From assembly GCA_024291935.2 (NCBI GenBank), contig CM044311.1:18933001-18997000 (forward strand): a stretch of DNA of 64,000 bases, read 5' to 3'. Numbering within the stretch: position 1 is the stretch's first letter; each line of letters starts with the position of its first letter. Shown here in pieces: positions 33,661-46,100 of this stretch. The translations under genes and the position numbers were made by a program. The notes under the pieces are model-generated. The model was not told the DNA's origin. It saw only the letters and a program-made list of their open reading frames with translations, and searched no databases. This DNA is from Okapia johnstoni (lineage: Eukaryota > Chordata > Mammalia > Artiodactyla > Giraffidae).

Positions 33661-35608
33661 TCAGTTCAGTTCAGTTCAGTTCAGTCACTCAGTCGTGTCC
33701 GACTCTTTGTGACTCAATCAATCGCAGCACGCCAGGGCTCCCTGTCCATCACCAACTCCCGGAGTCTACCCAGACCCATGTCCATCGAGACAGTGATGCC
33801 AACCAACCATTTCATCCTTTGTCGTCCCCTTCTCCTCCTGCCCTCAATCCTACCTAGCATTAGGGTCTTTTCCAATGAGTCAACTCTTCGCATGAGTTGG
33901 CCAAAGTATTGGAGTTTCAGCTTCAACATCAGTCCTTCCAATGAACACCCAGGATTGATCTCTTTTAGGATGGATTGATTGGATCTCCTTGCAGTCCAAG
34001 GGACTCTCAAGAGTCTTCTCCAACACCACAGTTCAAAAGCATCAATTCTGCAGCGCTCAGCCTTCTTCACCGTACAACTCTCACATCCATACATGACCCC
34101 TGGAAAAACCATGGCCTTGACTAGATGGACTTTTGTTGGCAAAGTAATGTCTCTGCTTTTAAATATGCTATCTTGGTTGGCCATAACCTTCCTCCCAAGG
34201 AGTAAGCGTCTTTTAATTTCATGGCTGCAACCACCATCAGCCGTGATTTTGGAGCCCCCCCAAATAAAGTCTGACACTGTTTCCACTGTTTCCCCATCTA
34301 TTTCCCATGAAGTGATGGAACCAGACACCATAATCTTAGTTTTCTGAACGTTGAGCTTTAAGCCAACTTTTTCACTCTCCTCTTTCACCTTCATCAAGAG
34401 GCTCTTTAGTTCCTCTTCACTTTCTGCCATAAGGTGGTGTCATCTGCATATCTGAGGTTATTGATATTTCTCCCGGCAATCTTGATTCCAGCTTGTGTTT
34501 CTTCCAGCTGAGCGTTTCTCATTATGCACTCTGCATATAAGTTAAATAAGCAGGGTGACAATATATAGCCTTGAGGTACTCCTTTTCCTATTTGGAACCA
34601 GTCTGTTGTCCCATGTCCAGTTCTAACTGTTGTTGCTTCCTGACCTGCATACAGGTTTCTCAAGAGACAGGTCAGATGGTCTGGTATTCCCATCTCTGTA
34701 AGAAGTTTCCACAGTTTATTGTGATCCACACAGTCAAAGGCTTTGGCATAGTCAATAAAGCAGAAATAGGTGTTTTTCTGGAACTCTCTTGCTTTTTCGA
34801 TGATCCAGCGGATATTGGCAATTTGATCTCTGGTTCCTCTGCCTTTTCTAAAACCAGCTTGAACATCTGGAAGTTCACGGGTCACGTATTGCTGAAGCCT
34901 GGCTTGGAGAATTTTGAGCATTACTTTACTATTGTGTGAGATGAGTGCAATTGTGCGGTAGTTTGAGCATTCTTTGGCATTGTCTTTCTTTGGGATTGGA
35001 ATGAAAACTGACCTTTTCCAGTCCTATGGCCACTGCTGAGTTTTCCAAATTTGCTTGCATATTGAGTGCAGCACTTTCACAGCATCATCTTTCAGAATCT
35101 GAAATAGCTCAACTGGAATTCCATCACCTCCACTAGCTTTGTTTATAGTGATGCTTTCTAAGGCCCACTTGACTTCACATTCCAAGATGTATGGCTCTAG
35201 GTGAGTGATCACACCATCGTGATTATCTGGGTCGTGAAGATCTTTTTTGTACAGTTCTTCTGTGTATTCTTGCCACCTCTTCTTAATATCTTCTGCTTCT
35301 GTTAGGTCCATACCATTTCTGTCCTTTATCGAGCCTATCTTTGCATGAAATGTTCCTTTGGTATCTCTACTTTCCTTGAAGAGATCTCTAGTCTTTCCCA
35401 ATCCGTTGTTTTCCTCTATTTCTTTGCACTGATCACTGAGGAAGGCTTTCTTATCTCTCCTTGCTATTCTTTGGAACTCTGCATTCAGATGGGAGTATCT
35501 TTCCCTTTCTCCTTTGCTTTTCACTTCTCTTCTCTTCCCAGCTATCTGTAAGGCCTCCTCAGACAGCCATTTTCCTTTTTTGCATTTTTTGCATTTCTTT
35601 TCCATTTT
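33661..35608 (-). mobile_element. BovB LINE, 1.9 kb, near-intact 3' two-thirds
   Basis: Minus orientation. The tail repeat (TCAGT)n starts at 33661 and the element extends upstream to the endonuclease-RT linker at about 35608. BovB is an RTE-clade LINE known for horizontal transfer between reptiles and ruminants. This copy lacks the endonuclease domain, so it cannot move by itself. It stands head to head with the BovB at 35650. I could not identify a TSD. Confidence 0.95.
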
Positions 35609-35626
35609 ATTAAACATTATGTACAC
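33714..35626 (-). pseudogene. BovB reverse transcriptase ORF, lightly damaged
   Basis: Read on the minus strand: linker (WLSEEALQIAGKRREVKSKG), then RT fingers/palm (VQAGFRKGRGTRDQIAN; FCFIDYAKAFDCVDHNKLW, carrying the first catalytic Asp region), then YADD at 34439-34450, then the C-terminal region (YGCESCTVKKAERCRIDAF). Only two clear lesions are visible: a TAG at 35024-35026 in place of a Gln codon, and a one-base deletion in the G run at 34433-34434 just past YADD that shifts the frame. The last 238 residues are open. The endonuclease is absent. It is the best-preserved LINE coding region here, but it is not functional. Confidence 0.9.
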
Positions 35627-35649
35627 TAAAGACCTGGAGTAATCTGGTT
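35609..35649. other. Spacer between head-to-head BovB copies
   Basis: About 40 bp of AT-rich non-BovB sequence separates the two opposed elements. Confidence 0.6.
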
Positions 35650-37161
35650 ACCTGGAGTAACAGGCAAGCTTGGCCTTGGAGTACAAAATGAAGCAGGGCA
35701 AAAGCTAACAGAGTTTTGCCAAGAGAACACACTGGTCCTAGCAAACGCCCTCTCCCAACAACAGAAAAGAGGAATCTACACATGGACAGCAGCAAATGGT
35801 CAATATCCAAATCAAATTGATTATATTTGTAGCTGAAGAGGGAGAAGCTCTATACAGTCAGTAAAAAAAAGACTGGGAACTGACTATAGCTCAGATCAGA
35901 TATTGCAAAATTCAGACTTAAATTGAAGAAAGTAGGGAAAACCAGTAGACCATTCAGGTATGACCTAAATCAAATCCCTTATGATTATACAGTGGAAGTG
36001 ACAAATAGATTCAAGGGATTAGATCTGATATACAGAGTGCCTGAAGAGCAATTGAGGGAGGTTTGTGACATTGGACAGGGGGCAGTGATCAAAGCTATCC
36101 CGAAAAAAAAGAAATGAAAAAAGGAAAAATGGTTGTCTGTGGAGATCTTACAATTAGTTGAGAAAAGAAAGGAAGCTAAAGGCAAAGGAGAAAAGGAAAG
36201 ATATACCCATCTGAATGCAGAGTCTCAAAGAATAGCAAGGAGAGATAAGAAAGCCTTCCTCAGTTATCAATGCAAAGAAATAGAGGAAAACAATAGAATA
36301 GGGAAGACTAGAGATCTATTCAAGAAAATTAGAGATACCAAGGGAATATTTTATGCAAAGATGGACACAATAAAGGACAGATATGGTATGGACCTAACAA
36401 GAGCGGAAGATATTAAGAAGAGGTGGCAAGAATACACAGAAACACATACAAAATAGATCTTCATGACCCAGATAACCACAATGGTGTGATCACTACCTAC
36501 AGCCAGACATACTGGAATGTGAATTCAAATGGGCCTTAGGAAGCATCACTACAAACAAAGCTAGTAGAGGTGATGGAATTCCGGTCGAGCTTTTTCAAAT
36601 CCAAAAAGATGATGCTGTGAAAGTGCTGCACTCGATATGGCAGCAAATTTGGAAAACTCAGCAGTGGCCACAGGACTGGAAAAGGTCAGTTTTTATTCCA
36701 ATCACAAAGAAAGGCAATGCCAAAGAATGTTCAAACTTCTGCACAATTGCGCTCATGTCACACACTAGCAAAGTAATGCTCAAAATTCTCCAGGGAGGCT
36801 TCAACAGTATGCGAACCATGAACTTCCAGACGTTCAAGCTGGATTTAGAAAAGGAATGAGAGAGGAACCAGAGATCAAATTGCCAACATCCACTGGATAT
36901 CAAAAAGCAAGAGAGTTCCAGAAAAATATCTACTTCTGCTTTATTGACTACTCCAAAGCCTTTGACTATGTGGATCACAACTAACTGTGAAAAATTCTTC
37001 AAGAGTTGGGAATACTAGACCACCTGACCTGCCTCCTGAGAAGTCTGTCTGCAGGTCAAGAAGCAACAGTTAGAACCTGACATGGAACAACAGACTGGTT
37101 CCAAATTGGGAAAGGAGTACATTAAGGCTGTATATTGTCACCCTGCTTATTTAACTTATAT

Positions 37162-38137
37162 GCATAGTTCAGTTCACTTCAAAAAGCTTCCCTGGTGTCT
37201 CAGAGGGTAAAGCATCTGCCTGCAAGGCGGGAGACCTGGGTTTGATCCCTGGGTTGGGAAGATACCCTGGAGAAGGAAATGGTGATCCACTCCAGCACTC
37301 CTGCCTGGAAAATCCCATGGACGGAGAAGCCTGGTACAGGCTACAGTCCATGGGGTCGCAAAGAGTCGGACACAACTGAGCAATTTCACTTTTACTTTAA
37401 CTTTAGTTCACTTCGGTCACTCAGTCATGTCCGAGTTTTTGCGATCCCATGAACTGCAGCACACCAGGCCTCCCTGTCCATCACTAACTCCCGGAGTCCA
37501 CCCAAACCCATGTCCATTGAGTTGGTGATGCCATCCAACCATCTCATCCTCTGCCGTCCCCTTCTCTTCCTGCCTTCAGTCTTTTCCAGCATCAGGGTCT
37601 TTTCAAATGAGTCAGCTCTTTGCAGGAGGTGGCCAAAGTATTGGAGTCTCAGCTTCAGCATCAGTTCTTCCAATGAGTATTCAGGACTAATTTCCTTTAG
37701 GATGGACTGGTTGGATCTCCTTGCAGTCCAAGGGACTCTCAAGAGTCTTCTCCAATACCACAGTTCAAAAGCATCAATTCTTCAGCACTCAGCTTTCTTT
37801 ATAGTCCAACTCTCACATCCATACATGACCACTGGAAAAACCATAGCCTTGACTAGACGGACCTTTGTTGAAAAAGTAATGTCTCTGCTTTTCAATATGC
37901 TGTCTAGGTTTGTCATAACTTTCTTTCCAAGGAGTAAGTGTCTTTTAATTTCATGGCTGCAATCACCATCTGCAGTGATTTTGAAGCCCAGAAAATTAAA
38001 GTCAGCCACTGTTTCCATTGTATCCCCATCTATTTGCCATGAAGTGATGGGACCAGATTCCATGATCTTAGTTTTCTAAATGTTGAGCTTTAAGCAAACT
38101 TTTTCACTCTCCGCTTTCACTCTCATCAAGATAGTAC
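37162..38137 (-). mobile_element. BovB LINE nested in the + BovB
   Basis: Reverse-orientation BovB 3' part (tail near 37166-37420, 5' boundary near 38130). ATAGT occurs at both junctions (37164-37168 and 38134-38138), a short candidate TSD. It is younger than its host and is itself broken by a SINE. Confidence 0.85.
37181..37404 (+). mobile_element. Bov-tA SINE nested in the nested BovB
   Basis: Complete unit with a TTTACTTTAACTTT tail. The perfect 10-bp TSD AGTTCACTTC is at 37171-37180 and 37405-37414, inside the tail of the minus BovB. It is the third and youngest layer of the stack. Confidence 0.95.
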
Positions 38138-39175
38138 ATCATGCAAAATGCCAGGCTGGATAAAGCACAAACTGGAATCTAGATTGCTGGGAGGAATATC
38201 AATAACTTCAGATAAGCAGTTGACACCACTCTTATGGCAGAAAGCGAGGAGGAGCTAAAGAATCTCTTAATGAAAGTGAGAGAGGAGAGTGAAAAAGTTG
38301 GTTTAACTCAGCATTCAAAAAACGAAGATCGTGGCATCCGGTTCCATCGCTTCATGGCAAATAGATGGGGAAACAATGGAAACAGTTACAAACTTGATTT
38401 TCTCGGGCTCCAAAATCATTGCAGATGGTGACTACAGCTATGAAATTAAAAGACACTTGCTCCTTGGAAGAAAAGCTATGACAAACCTAGGCAGCATATT
38501 TAAAAAGCAGAGACATTACTTTGCCAACAAAGGTCCATATGGTCAAGGCTATGATTTTTCCAGTAGTCATGTATGGATTTGAGAGTTGGACTATAAAGAA
38601 AGCTGAGCACTGAAGAATTGATGCTTTTGAACTGTGGTGTTGGAGAAGACTCTTGAGAGTCCCTTGGACTGCAAGGAGATCAAAACAGTCAATTCTAAAA
38701 GAAATCAGTCCTGAATGTTCATTGGAAGGACTGATGCTGAAGCTCCAATACTTTGGCCACCTGATGCAAAGAGCTGACTCATTGGAAAAGCCCTTGATGC
38801 TGGGAAAGATTGAAGGCGGGAGGAGAAGAGGATGACAGTGGATGAGATGGTTGGATGAAATCACCGACTTGATGGACATGAGTTTGAGTAAACTCCAGAA
38901 GTTGGTAACAGACAGGGAGGCCTGGCGTGCTACAGCCCACGGGGTCTCAAAGAGTTGGGCATGACTGAACAACTGAACTGAACTGAAGATTTATTGAGAT
39001 GTTATCTATATATAACATTTGTAAGTTTAAGGTGTACAATGTGAAGATTTGTTTTATGTATATTTTGCAAAACGCTGACCATGATAAGGTAAGTTCATAC
39101 ACCCATCTTTTTACATAATTACCATATTTTTGTGTGTGAGTGATAACATTTAAGACCTAGCCTCTTACAACTTTC

Positions 39176-41557
39176 TTTTTTTTATTTATTTTTATTTTTA
39201 TTATTTTAATAAATTTATTTATTTTAGTTGGGGGCTAATTACTTTACAATATTGTAGTAGTTTTTGCCATACATTGACATGAATCAGCCATGGGTTTACA
39301 TGTGTTCCCCATCCTGAACCCTCCTCCCACCTCCCTCCCCATCCCATCCCTCTGGGTCATCCCAATGCCCCAGCCCTGAGCATTTGTCTCATGCATAGAA
39401 CATGGAATGGTGTTCCGCTTCACATATGATAATATACATGTTTCAATGCTATTGTCCCAGAACGTCCCACCCTTGCCTTCTTCCTCAGAGTCCACAAGAC
39501 TGTTCTATGCATCTGCATCTCTTATTCTGTCTCGCATATAGGGTTACTGTTACCATCTTTCAAATTCCATATATATGCATTAATATACTGTATTGGTGTT
39601 TTTCATTCTGGCTTACTTCACTCTGTATAATGGGATCCAGTTTCATCCATCTCAATAGAACCGATTCAGATGTATCTTTTTTAATGGCTGAGTAATATTC
39701 CATTGTGTATATGTACCACAGCTTCCTTATCCATTCATCTGCCGATGGACATTTAGGTTGCTTCCATGTCCTGGCTATTGTAAACAGTGCTGCGATGAAC
39801 ATTGGGGTACACACGTCTCTTTCAATTCTGGTTTCCTCTGTGTGTATGCCCAGCAGTGGGATTGCTGGGTCATATGGCAGTTCTATTCCCAGTTTTTTAA
39901 GGAATCTCCACACTGTTCTCCATAGTGGCTGTACTAGTTTGCATTCCCACCAACAGTGTAAGAGGGTTCCCTTTTCTCCACACCCTCTCCAGCATTTATT
40001 GCTTGTAGACTTTTGGATAGCAGCCATTCTGACTGGTGTGTAATGGTATCTCATTGTGGTTTTGATTTGCATTTCTCTAATAATGAGTGATGTTGAGCAT
40101 CTTTTCATGTGTTTGTTAGCCATCTGTATGTCTTCTTTGGAGAAATGTCTGTTTAGTTCTTTGGCCCATTTTTTCATTGGGTCGTTTATTTTTCTGGAAT
40201 TGAGCTGCAGGAGTTGCTTGTATATTTTTGAGATTAATTGTTTGTCTGCTTCTTCGTTTGCTATTATTTTCTCCCATTCTGAAGGCTGTCTTTTCACCTT
40301 GCTCATAGTTTCCTTTGTTGTGCAAAAGCTTTTAATTTTAATTAGGTCCCATTTGTTTATTTTTGCTTTTATTTCCAACATTCTGGGAGGTGGGTCATGG
40401 AGGATCCTGCTGTGATTTATGTCGGAGAGTGTTTTGCCTATGTTTTTCTCTAGGAATTTTATAGTTTCTGGTCTTACGTTTAGATCTTTAATCCATTTTG
40501 AGTTTATTTTTGTGTATGGTGTTAGGAATTGTTATAGTTTCATTCTTTTACAAGTGGTTGACCAGTTTTCCCAGCACCACTTGTTAAAGAGATTGTCTTT
40601 TCTCCATTGTATACTCTTGCCTCCTTTGTTGAAGATAAGGTGTCCATAGGTGCGTGGGTTTATCTCTGGGCTTTCTATTTTGTTCCATTGATCTATATTT
40701 CTATCTTTGTGCCAGTACCACACTGTCTTGATGACTGTGGCTTTGTAGTAGAGCTTGAAGTCAGGCAGGTTGATTCCTCCAGTGCCATTCTTCTTTCTCA
40801 AGATTGCTTTGGCTATTCGAGGTTTCTTATATTTCCATACAAACTGTGAAATGATTTGTTCTAGTTCTGTGAAAAATACCATTGGTAGCTTGATAGGGAT
40901 TGCATTGAATCTATAGATTGCTTTGGGTAGTATACTCATTTTCACTGTATTAATTCTTCTAATCCATGAACACGGTATATTTCTCCATCTGTTTGTGTCC
41001 TCTTTGATCTCTTTCATCAGTGTTTTATAGTTTTCTATATATAAGTCTTTTGTTTCTTTAGGTAGATATATTCCTAAGTATTTTATTCTTTTTGTTGCAA
41101 TGGTGAATGGTATTGTTTCCTTAGTTTCTCTTTCTGTTTTCTCATTATTGGTGTATAGGAATGCAAGGGATTTCTGTGTGTTAATTTTGTATCCTGCAAC
41201 TTTACTATATTCATTGATTAGCTCTAGTAGTTTTCTGGTAGAATCTTTAGGGTTTTCTATGTAGAGGATCATGTCATCTGCAAACAGTGAGAGTTTTACT
41301 TCTTATTTTCCTATCTGTATTTCTTTTATTTCTTTTTCCACTCTGATTGCTGTGGCCAAAACTTCCAAAACTATGTTGAATAGTAGTGGTGAAAGTGGGC
41401 ACCCTTGCCTTGTTCCTGACTTTAGGGGAAATGCTTTCAGTTTTTCACCATTGAGGATAATGTTTGCTGTGGGTTTGTCATATATAGCTTTTATTATTCC
41501 TATACACCAATAATGAGAAAACAGAAAGAGAAACTAAGGAAACAATACCATTCACCA
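39176..41557 (-). mobile_element. Young ruminant L1, 2.4 kb, with inverted 5' end
   Basis: 5'-truncated L1 in minus orientation, with an A/T-rich tail at 39176-39235 and the 3' UTR to about 39550, then ORF2. The perfect 11-bp TSD TTACAACTTTC is at 39165-39175 and 41558-41568. The last 60 bp (41498-41557) are an exact reverse complement of 41101-41160 in the same element. Confidence 0.95.
39560..41496 (-). pseudogene. L1 ORF2 C-terminal half
   Basis: Minus-strand ORF2p from just before the RT FADD box (41273-41284) through the thumb, the cysteine-rich region ([20 protein letters not shown]) and the C-terminus YGI. The frame is continuous for about 640 codons except for two TAA stops, at 41303-41305 and 40532-40534. 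No frameshift is evident. The N-terminal endonuclease and most of the RT are missing, and there is no promoter. It retains an unusually clean coding half and closely resembles the C-terminus at 12354-12596. Confidence 0.9.
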
Positions 41558-42274
41558 TTACAACTTTCAAGTATAATTTATGGTCACCATGTTGTACGTT
41601 ACATTCCTAGAACTTATTCATCTTACAGCTAGAAGTTTGTATCCTTTGATCAACATCTCCTACTTTTCCCACCCCTCAGGTCCTTAGCAACTACCATTTT
41701 ATTCTGTTTCTTTGAGTTCACTTTTTTAGATTTCTCATATAAGTGAGAACATATAGTATTTGTCTTTCTCTATCTGAACTGATTTCACTTAGCATAATGC
41801 CCTCAAGTTTCATCCATGTTGTTGCAAGGAGCAGAATTTCCTTCTTTTTATGGCAGAATACAATTCCATTGTCACATTTTCTTTATCCATTTATCTCTTG
41901 GTTGACCCTGAGGTTGTTTCCATGTCTTTACTACCGTAAATCACCCTGCGAATAACATCAGGGTGCGGCTATCTCTTTGAGATCGTGATTTTATTTCTTT
42001 GAATAAATACCTAGAAGTAGAATTGCTGGAATATATGGCAGTTCTATTTTTAATTTTTTGAGCAACTTCCATACTGACTTCCATAGTGGCTGCACCAATT
42101 TACATTCCCACAACAGTACACAAAACTTTTCTTTTCTCCACAGCCTTACCAACGCTTGCCTTTGTTTCTTGATAATAGCCACTCTAACAGGTGTGAGGTG
42201 TATCTCATTCTGGTTTTGATTTGCATCTCCCTGACCAGATCTTGTTTTCTCATGCCATTTGGGTTGCAGTTCAA

Positions 42275-42800
42275 ATCAGTTCAGTTCAGTTCAGTTCACT
42301 TCAGTTGCTCAGTCGTGTCCAACTCTTTGTGACCCCATGAATTACAGCACGCCAGGCCTCCCTGTCCATCACCAACACCCCGGAGTTTACCCAAACTCAT
42401 GTCCATCGAGTCGGTGATGCCATCCAACCATCTCATCCTCTGTCGTCCCTTTCTCCTCCTGCCCCCAATCCTTCCCAGCATCAGGGTCTTTTCCAATGAG
42501 TCAACTCTTTGCATGAGATGGCCAAAGTATTGGAGTTTCAGCTTCAACATCAGTCCTTCCAATGAACACCCAGGACTGATCTCCTTTAGGATGGACTGGT
42601 TGGATCTCCTTGCTGTCCAAGGGACTCTCAAGAGTCTTCTCCAACACCACAGTTCAAAAGCATCAGTTCTTCAGCACTCAGCTTTCTTCACCGTGCAACT
42701 CTCACATCCATACATGACTAGTGGAAAAACCATAGCCTTGACTATATGGACCTTTGTTGGCAAAGTAATGTCTCTGCTTTTTAATATGCTCTCTAGGTTA
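42275..42800 (-). mobile_element. BovB LINE, 5'-truncated
   Basis: Tail TCAGTTCAGTTCAGTTCAC at the left; ends near 'tttaatatgctctctaggtt'. Its minus frame 42296-42631 ([20 protein letters not shown]) is the BovB C-terminus. Confidence 0.95.
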
Positions 42801-42804
42801 GCTC

Positions 42805-43110
42805 AAATACCACCACCTTAAGAAGTTTTGTCTCACCACCCGTATATAGTACCTTCCCATCACACTGTACTGGCCTGTTTTATATATTTTATGGAGATCA
42901 ATTAATAGTGACAATCATCTTGTTCATTTATTTGTTTACTTATTCATCATCAGGCTTCATTCTACTAAAACAAAGCTGCTGAAGAACAGAAATCTTGTTC
43001 ATGTCAATTGCTGCTGATCTTTGGAGACCAAAAACTTGCTGGCACAGAGTAGGTGCTTGAAAAGTATTTGAAAATGCATGATTCAGTGAGTAAATAAATG
43101 GATGAATGAA
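42805..43110 (+). repeat. L2 LINE 3' end
   Basis: 'ctgctgaagaacagaaatct', 'ggcacagagtaggtgcttga' and the terminal 'ATGGATGAATGAATA' are the L2 3' end in sense orientation. Confidence 0.7.
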
Positions 43111-46100
43111 TACAATGTATAAGAACTGGGGACTTCAAGGCCAACAGTTTCCTGCAAGAACTCACAATCTAGGTCACTAGTTCTAGAGAAATGTGCTAAG
43201 TGTTAATGGAGGCAGATGTAAAATGCAGGGGAAGAACAGAAATGGGGGACTGGAAGGCTTCAGAGAAAAAATGATTACTAAGTAGATCATCTTTGAGGAT
43301 AATAGAGAGTTGACCAGAAACAGAAGGGAGGAAGGACATTCTGGGTAGAAGTAACAGTATGTGAATAGCTCATTCTTGGAAATCAAAACAACTAAGGGAG
43401 TGCAACTCCAGGCACTCAGAAATGTCATTCTGGTTTTTCTTGAAACAAATTTCAAAAACAACTAAGACAAAAAGAGGGGTGTCATTCCAAGTCAGGGATC
43501 CCAGTACATAGACACGATGTTCAAGAGGGTTTAGAAGAATCTTCCTAAACAATAACTATAAATCTTTAACAAGAAAGGATGAGCCTCTAAAAAGCTCACT
43601 TCTCCATGCTCTTGGAGAAGTGGAATGAGAGAGGCGAACCTTAAGAATTGTGTGAGATCAGAAGAAGCTGTGGCTTGGAAAAATTCTAACAGTCCCAAAA
43701 GACTTTCAGACCCTCATTAGGAAAAAGAAATATAAACCAACAAAGTAGAGACCTTTCCTCAACTCATGGAAGTTATCCTAATACAACAGTTGCCAGAGAA
43801 AAAGGCAAACCTTTCAGACTAGAAATGTTATAAGCAGCAGCAAGTGCAGAGAATAAAGATTAAGATGGATGAATGTTATTTTTACATAAAATTATGCTTC
43901 CAGACTAAAAACACATTTAATGATATAATTGAAAAGTTTTGATAATGGAGATATTTATCAGTTGCTCTGAAATATGGAGAATGAGAGAAGAAAAAGAATC
44001 AGAACAAATAAATGCAAGTACAGAAGACAAAGATTGTTGCTTATCCAACAATGACCTATGTAAGAGGTAGTTAATTCTAGTTTAAGAGGACACACAAATT
44101 ACTTTCACTCGCCAAAATATACCCCTTTGGGTTATAGTCAGGGTATCTAAATCCAAACATTTCTTGGCTTGTCTTAGTTGTGAAGATTTGGGATTTTTTT
44201 TTTAATTTGTTTTTCCATTAAATTTCTCTAGACCTCAGATATTGCTCCAAAACGTGTCCTTTGGCTGAACTGTGCAATGCAGAAAATCTCTCAGAACCAC
44301 AATGCTTTGGTTTGGACATTGATCCCCTAATGAATATTAAGGAGTTATTGTAAAATATTGAGTTTTAAGGGTATATTTTCAACTTCATGGGACATCTGTC
44401 TTTTAGCTTGTAAAGACTTGCTCTTCCACTCCTAATTATTTAGAAGTAAATATATGTTCTGAATGTCTCTGGTACACGTACGTTTATGTCACATGACTGG
44501 ATTTTTTGAGGTCTTTCAAAGGTAAAAGGGAGAAATGATTAAAGCATCCCTGGGGAAATATGAAGAACTCTTTGAGTCACAAAATTACCCCCAAATAGAG
44601 CATGTTCAAAGGGACTTTTTGTCTGCATAGTGAATAAAATTATTTTTTTTTCATGCAAACTACATACACTTTTGCAACTTAGAATTTAGCAACTCATGTA
44701 AACCACTGAACGTTAGGAAGTATTCCTGCCCAGTTTCTTAGAACTTTCACTGTTCCCTTTTCTTCTGAAGGCTGTTGTTATGAACATACATGTCAAAAGT
44801 GATTTATGCGCTTCAGGATAAGTCTTGGCCCACGTTATTCAAAATCTTCCTGTGCTGATTCAATACCGCATCAAAAACAAATTTATGAGTTGACATGGTT
44901 GAGCTGTGAAAAACTGACCTTAAGGTTTTAGATTGTTTTAGATAAATTGCTTCACTGAGTTTCAAAACTCTTTCTGTTTAAATGGTTTTGAATTTTCATT
45001 TTACATTGCATGAAGACTATACATATAAAGACATTTATCATTGGCACCTACCAAATTTAAAATTACAAGCTAGGAGGAAGCCTATCTTTTTTCACCCTCC
45101 AGATGATGGATAATAATTTAGGTATGCTAATTATATTCTGGATAATTGATGTAATTTTTATGTCTCAAAGAAGAATTTTTCCAATCAGTATCCTTCAAAG
45201 TTGTACCTTCTAAACACATACATTCCTAAGCTATAATAGCATGCACTCAAGAGGTGTTGAAAACAAAGTTTTTCTGTTCAGTCTAAGGACTACTAATAGT
45301 CTGTACATATTGGAAAAATTTGTGATCATTCTTTCATGTTTTCCTGTCAACCTTACAGTGAGAAGGGAAGAGTTTTTGAGGGTGTCTAAGGGGCTCGATA
45401 ACATATTGAAACTACCTTAGAAATGCTATCAATACATGTTGCAAAGTATGTTGAAATGTTCAAAGAAGTTAAAAATTATATGGGGGAAACTATAAAATAG
45501 GAACTATACTGAGGTTGATTAAAAGTCAATATAAATGTAAGAGTTATGATATGAAGAAATATATTTATAATCTCTATAACTGTTATCTAAAGTCAGTCTC
45601 TTGGTACAGGGCAGATTGTGGTTGTTACCCAAAAGGAAAAGATTGCTGGCAATATAGATTTAGGGCAAAATAACACTTTCATCCCTTTCTCCCTCTCTCT
45701 CTTTCTTCCTCTCCTTTGAACATTCACCATGTGCTCCCACTGCGGTAAGTGCTGGTAATATTATAATTAGAGAGAGAATCTCCCTGCTCTTGTGGAGATT
45801 GTCAATACAGATACAAAAGTTGGGGCATAGAGGGAGATGTCCCTGAATTCTGGGTCTTTGTAGATTTTCCAAGGACTCATGGCTGGTTTCTTCTCTTGGC
45901 TGTTTCTTTAAATGTTTGCTTGCTATTGGAGCTTCCCTATTAGTATGACTATACTTATTCTCAAGACATTCAAGTATTTAAAAAAAAATCCTAGATTTTC
46001 AACTCTCTTTCCTTTTTTCCTTTCTTTTTCTCCTTTGCTTCTTTTTTAAGAAGTGAAAAAGGGTGACACAGAGCTTAGACAAACAGATGGGTTTGGTTTT

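Larger units (their letters stand above)
35660..38860 (+). pseudogene. BovB endonuclease-RT ORF, heavily damaged
   Basis: Recognisable blocks in different frames: the endonuclease end near 35800 ('THGQQQMVNIQIKLII' by eye), the linker at 35923-36117 (PFRYDLNQIPYDYTVEV), 36133-36456 (HLNAESQRIARRDKKAFLSY), 36617-36859 (RT start, KTQQWPQDWKRSVFIPI) and, after the nested insertion, 38234-38582. The YADD box is altered: the base string near 38213 reads 'agataagcagttgac', giving a stop in place of Tyr. Several frameshifts and stops make it non-functional. Confidence 0.85.
35650..38985 (+). mobile_element. BovB LINE, 2.35 kb, interrupted by a nested BovB
   Basis: Sense orientation. 35650-37161 covers the end of the endonuclease, the linker and part of the RT. 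38138-38985 resumes at exactly the next BovB base ('agtacatcatg') and continues through the tail GAACTGAACTGAA. Between them lies a younger insertion (37162-38137). The domain order (endonuclease C-terminus, linker, RT, 3' end) is normal for BovB. The 5' UTR and N-terminal endonuclease are missing. Confidence 0.9.
38986..42245 (-). mobile_element. Old L1 (L1M), interrupted by a younger L1
   Basis: 38986-39164 and 41569-42245 join into one old L1 in reverse. 'gtttaaggtgtacaatgtga' and 'gaccatgataaggtaagttc' come before the insertion. 'tcaccatgttgtacgttaca', 'tttcatccatgttgttgcaa' and 'acttccatactgacttccat' come after it. The minus frame 41991-42182 ([20 protein letters not shown]) is a small ORF2 remnant of this old copy. 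Confidence 0.85.
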
